Shown here in pieces: positions 6,346 to 8,410 of a stretch of DNA of 8,410 bases. This stretch comes from Roseibacillus sp. GTDB lineage: Bacteria > Verrucomicrobiota > Verrucomicrobiia > Verrucomicrobiales > Akkermansiaceae. The stretch's first letter is position 1; every line of letters starts with the position of its first letter. The stretch lies in NCBI GenBank assembly GCA_002729275.1, contig PBTP01000112.1:1-8410 (forward strand). Direction: 5' to 3'. The translations under genes were made by a program, and so were the position numbers. The notes beneath the pieces are model-generated. The model was not told where the DNA came from and made no database searches. It worked only from the letters and a program-made list of their open reading frames with translations.

Positions 6346-7266
6346 ATGACCCCTGACTTTCTCCTGAAAGCTCTCACCACGGCTACGGCTATTGTCGCCC
6401 TCGTCGGACAGGGGGCAGCCCGGGAAGATGATCCAGTTGCTCCTCCAGCAAAGAGCGAAGATGCCCCGCTCAAACCTACCCTAGATGTTGGGCCTGGTTA
6501 TACCTCTGAAGAAGTAACCTTCACCGCTGGGGCAATCGCAGCCAAAGCCTACCTCGCACTTCCGGCGAACAAGACAGCCGGGCCTTACCCCGGCATTCTG
6601 GTCTGTCCAGAATGGTGGGGGCATAACGATTACGTCCGTATGAGGGCGGAGATGCTCGCCCAACTAGGCTACGCCGCGTTGGCAATGGACGTTTATGGAA
6701 ACGGGCAGAAAGCGCACGACCCAAAAACCGCGGTAAAGCTCGATGGGGCCCTCAAGGCAAACCAACGCGAAATGAACGCCAGAGTGCTCGCCCACCTCAA
6801 GTTTCTCAGAGAGCGACCAGAGGTAGATGGGGTTAAGATCGCCGCCGTAGGATACGGAAGCGGAGGAGACGTCTGTCTTCAGATGGCTAGGAACGGAATG
6901 CGTGGGCTTGGGGCAGTGATCGCGTTTCATCCCTTATTTAATGTAGTGCCCTCGCAGCCTCCTATCCGGAAGGCAACCGCAAAGGTAATGGTCTGCAACG
7001 CCCTCGAGGACCCTTACGTCCATCTCAGAAAGGGCAAGGTAGAGGCATTTCGCAACGAAATGGCGAGCGTACAAACGGACCTTGTGATCATTCCCTTCCC
7101 CGATGCGATGCAGAGCTTCACCGTTCCGAACGCCGACATCGTTGGGGAAAAGTTCCGGATTCCCCAAGCTTACAGCCCTGAGGCAGACAAGCGAGCCTGG
7201 GGCCTTCTCCGGGGATTCTTGAAGGACCTCTGGGGGCCCGCCAGCCCGTCCGACGAAGAACCCTGA
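6346..7266 (+). CDS. Exported dienelactone hydrolase-fold protein, apparently catalytically degenerate
   Basis: 306 residues from the ATG at 6346; an upstream TTG at 6310 would add 12 residues ahead of the signal peptide. Residues 5-25 form a signal peptide (LLKALTTATAIVALVGQGAA), followed by a Pro/Asp-rich linker (29-50). From about 52 the alpha/beta-hydrolase fold of the dienelactone hydrolase family follows: PGILVCPEWWGHNDYVRMRA (82-101) with the conserved E89, then ALAMDVYGNG. The nucleophile elbow, normally GYCFGG, reads GYGSGG (169-174), so the cysteine position is glycine (G171). The acid D222 is present (NALEDPYV). The histidine motif, normally HAFT, reads QSFT (Q256). Two of three triad residues are therefore missing, and the protein may be a binding or structural pseudoenzyme; S172, one residue off, is an unlikely substitute nucleophile. 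It is 28 bases upstream of the first thioredoxin-like gene and is probably co-transcribed with it. Confidence 0.87.
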   Translation: MTPDFLLKALTTATAIVALVGQGAAREDDPVAPPAKSEDAPLKPTLDVGPGYTSEEVTFTAGAIAAKAYLALPANKTAGPYPGILVCPEWWGHNDYVRMRAEMLAQLGYAALAMDVYGNGQKAHDPKTAVKLDGALKANQREMNARVLAHLKFLRERPEVDGVKIAAVGYGSGGDVCLQMARNGMRGLGAVIAFHPLFNVVPSQPPIRKATAKVMVCNALEDPYVHLRKGKVEAFRNEMASVQTDLVIIPFPDAMQSFTVPNADIVGEKFRIPQAYSPEADKRAWGLLRGFLKDLWGPASPSDEEP

Positions 7267-7294
7267 GAGTCACACTGCTCCCTCTCCCCCTTCC

Positions 7295-7894
7295 ATGGCC
7301 TTAAATCCCCAGCCTTCTCATTCCGTCCGTCGGTGGCGCCTTCTCCTCGTGGGCATGACAAGCCTCGTGATGCTTGTCTCCTGCAAAGAGACAGGGCCGC
7401 CCATCAACACGAGCCCTCCCAAGGGGCTGCAGGAGCGCCCTCCGGAGCCTGACCCTGAAGTCGTCGCCGCTCTCAAGGCACAGGCGTTCGGCAGCAAGCT
7501 TCTTGGCCTGACAAATTACCTCGTGCGGGGCGATTACGTTCGAGCCGATCTGCCCAAGGCGCCCCGGTATTATCTCCTCAATTTTAGTGGAAGCACTTGA
7601 GGCCCCTGCCGAGTACACGCTCCAGAGTTACTGGAGAAATACCAAAGACAAATCGCGACAAACCCTGAGGTGGCATTGGTCCACGTTAGTTGCGATGAAG
7701 TCGAAGCGGATGCCCTTACATGGGCTCGGCAAGAGGGGTTTACATGGCCTACTATTCTCTTCTCTGACCTTGAGCGGGCAGGGCTTGCCCAGTATGACGC
7801 TTGGCCCGGCGAAGTGCGGCTCGTAGACAGTGCGGGCAGCGTTCTCACCAAAGACGAGGGCGAGGCCTTTGCGACTATTTCCCTAAAAAATTGA
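7295..7894 (+). CDS. Thioredoxin-like lipoprotein, selenoprotein with U-G-P-C active site (TGA at codon 102)
   Basis: Read with TGA 7598-7600 as selenocysteine, this is one frame of 199 residues ending at TGA 7892-7894. Residues 1-30 form a lipoprotein signal with lipobox LVSC (acylated C30), so the product is probably anchored facing the periplasm. A Pro-rich linker follows (33-53). The thioredoxin fold begins around YYLLNFSGST (92-101), then Sec102-Gly-Pro-Cys105-Arg, VHAPELLEKY (107-116), VALVHVSCDE, and the cis-Pro motif TWPTILF near 150-156. TGA replaces precisely the first catalytic cysteine, and the frame needs no shift. A SECIS-like hairpin lies downstream. A conventional reading would give a 101-residue lipoprotein with no active site plus a 74-residue remnant starting at GTG 7670. 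The role is probably thiol-disulfide or peroxide-related redox chemistry. No Shine-Dalgarno is visible before the ATG; the upstream sequence is pyrimidine-rich. Confidence 0.87.
7598..7600 (+). other. In-frame TGA, predicted selenocysteine codon (Sec102)
   Basis: The context is NFSGST-TGA-GPCR, where homologues of this fold have CxPC. The frame continues open for another 97 codons with thioredoxin features. The same gene ends at a TGA (7892) that lacks a comparable hairpin, so recoding must depend on context. Confidence 0.85.
7601..7642 (+). promoter_or_regulatory. Bacterial SECIS-like hairpin of the first selenoprotein gene
   Basis: CTCCAG (7620-7625) pairs perfectly with CTGGAG (7631-7636), leaving the 5-base loop AGTTA. 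Three further pairs below an internal loop are possible (7613-7615 with 7640-7642). The loop starts 25 nt after the TGA and has G as its second base followed by U, as expected for SelB recognition of bacterial SECIS loops (E. coli fdhF has AGGUCU). It lies inside the coding frame, where bacterial SECIS elements sit. The loop uses the leucine codon TTA. Confidence 0.78.
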
Positions 7895-7902
7895 CATTTT
7901 TT
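7885..7902. repeat. A/T dyad AAAAAAT-TGAC-ATTTTTT across the stop codon
   Basis: A perfect 7-base A/T inverted repeat has the stop codon TGA (7892-7894) in its centre. It includes TTGACA (7891-7896), which could be a -35 box for the next gene, although the nearest reasonable -10 (TATCTA, 7921-7926) is 24 bases away. It could instead be a weak terminator-like hairpin with a U-run. Its function is undecided. Confidence 0.35.
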
Positions 7903-7952
7903 CTCCTCCGACGACGCTTCTATCTAGCGTAGCCTTCGTTTCCCCGATTGTG

Positions 7953-8410
7953 ATGAACCCAAAAATATTACTATTCGCTGCCTCTCTGGCTCTTCTCGGC
8001 CAAGGTCCCCTCGCCGCCCGGACGTGGACCAGTGCCGATGGCTCCAAGACCTTTGAAGGCGAACTGCGCGCCCTGAGTGAGAGAGCTAAAACGGTCACCG
8101 TTCTCATGGAGGGCGGCAAGCTAAGGACTTTCAAAATCAGCCTCCTCTCGGAAGAGGACCGGAATTTCCTTAAGAAAGAAGGTCACAAAATCATTCTAGC
8201 TGCGAGTGCCGGAGAAGGAGCCGACAACACCCTGCAGGACCAGAAAATTGGCGCGAATCTGGCGAAGAAAGGAATCCTCTCCAAGATTGAGGGAGAGAGC
8301 TTTGCCGGGCATAAGCTCACCAAGACCCCTGACTATTACATCGTGTATTTTTCGGCGAGTTGGTGACCGCCCTGCCGCAATTCTGCTCCACAGTTGGTGA
8401 AGCAATACCA
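7953..8410 (+). CDS. Exported SHD1-like plus tryparedoxin-like protein, selenoprotein with U-P-P-C active site, 3' end outside window
   Basis: The start is the ATG at 7953; a GTG directly before it at 7950 is an alternative. Residues 1-22 form a signal peptide (ILLFAASLALLGQGPLAA). Residues about 23-76 form an SHD1-like domain of the kind common in Verrucomicrobiota and Planctomycetota exported proteins: RTWTSADGSKTFEGEL, then LLSEEDRNFLKK. After a linker, the thioredoxin-like part reads PDYYIVYFSASW (126-137), then TGA 8364-8366 as Sec138, PPC141R, NSAPQLVKQY, and it runs off the right edge. Tryparedoxin/nucleoredoxin-like proteins have WCPPCR here, so TGA again sits at the catalytic cysteine. 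The conventional reading stops at 137 residues just before the active site. It lies 58 bases after the first selenoprotein gene and shares its active-site layout, so the pair looks like diverged paralogues or partners. The C-terminal length is unknown. Confidence 0.84.
8364..8366 (+). other. In-frame TGA, predicted selenocysteine codon (Sec138)
   Basis: The context is YFSASW-TGA-PPCRNSAPQL, the exact place of the first cysteine in the CPPC motif of tryparedoxin-like proteins. The frame remains open to the window end (14 full codons after TGA) and keeps family residues. Confidence 0.83.
8367..8405 (+). promoter_or_regulatory. Bacterial SECIS-like hairpin of the second selenoprotein gene
   Basis: TGCTCCAC (8384-8391) pairs with GTGAAGCA (8397-8404), seven of eight pairs with one C-A mismatch, leaving the loop AGTTG. 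The loop begins 25 nt after the TGA, the same distance as in the upstream gene, and again has G then U at loop positions 2 and 3. The loop-closing pair is C-G here and G-C in the other copy, a compensatory change that supports a real RNA structure. Confidence 0.76.

Noticed and set aside
7264..7266. TGA of the hydrolase-like gene as another selenocysteine codon
   Set aside because: The protein is full length at this point, the downstream frame is out of phase with the real next gene, and no hairpin of the same type follows.
7301..7851. Minus-strand frames opposite the first thioredoxin-like gene
   Set aside because: They have no domain features, while the plus strand shows a lipoprotein signal and a thioredoxin fold once TGA is read as Sec.
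7295..7894. First thioredoxin-like gene as a pseudogene or frameshifted gene
   Set aside because: The frame is unchanged across the TGA, only the catalytic cysteine codon is affected, the neighbour gene shows the same pattern, and a matching hairpin follows each TGA.

Overview
The window looks like chromosomal DNA from a fairly GC-rich bacterium, probably a member of the Verrucomicrobiota (or another PVC-group lineage). That placement is an inference. It rests mainly on the exported protein at the right edge, which joins an SHD1-like (SLA1 homology type) domain to a tryparedoxin-like thioredoxin domain, a style common in that group, and on the weak Shine-Dalgarno signals.

Left part, minus strand, 1-4839: three overlapping genes transcribed leftwards. 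In order of transcription they are a SAM-dependent methyltransferase with a PilZ-like N-terminus, a six-helix membrane kinase with the layout HK1-REC-HK2, and a response regulator cut by the left edge. Content and order match the phcBSRQ quorum-sensing operon of Ralstonia (fatty-acid methyl ester signal synthase, sensor kinase, regulator carrying a kinase domain, regulator). Here the PhcS-like and PhcR-like parts are fused into one 936-residue protein. A small AraC-type HTH protein is transcribed divergently at 4944-5321 and is a candidate local regulator.

Middle, 5415-6345: a tetrameric-type cytidine deaminase (cdd, minus strand), convergent with the AraC gene. It is followed by about 520 bases without a convincing gene that hold two clear inverted repeats.

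Right part, plus strand, 6346-8410: three closely spaced genes for exported proteins. The first is a dienelactone-hydrolase-fold protein in which both the nucleophile and the histidine of the catalytic triad appear to be replaced. The next two are thioredoxin-like proteins whose reading frames are each interrupted by TGA exactly at the first cysteine of the CxxC active site (giving U-G-P-C and U-P-P-C). Downstream sequence continues in the same frame as a good thioredoxin. In both genes a hairpin with a five-base AGUU(A/G) loop begins its loop exactly 25 nt after the TGA, and one stem pair changes by compensation between the two copies (G-C to C-G). This is the signature of selenocysteine insertion, so the window most likely carries a tandem pair of selenoproteins that automatic annotation would truncate. 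TGA also ends at least five genes here, including the first selenoprotein gene itself, so it is not globally reassigned.
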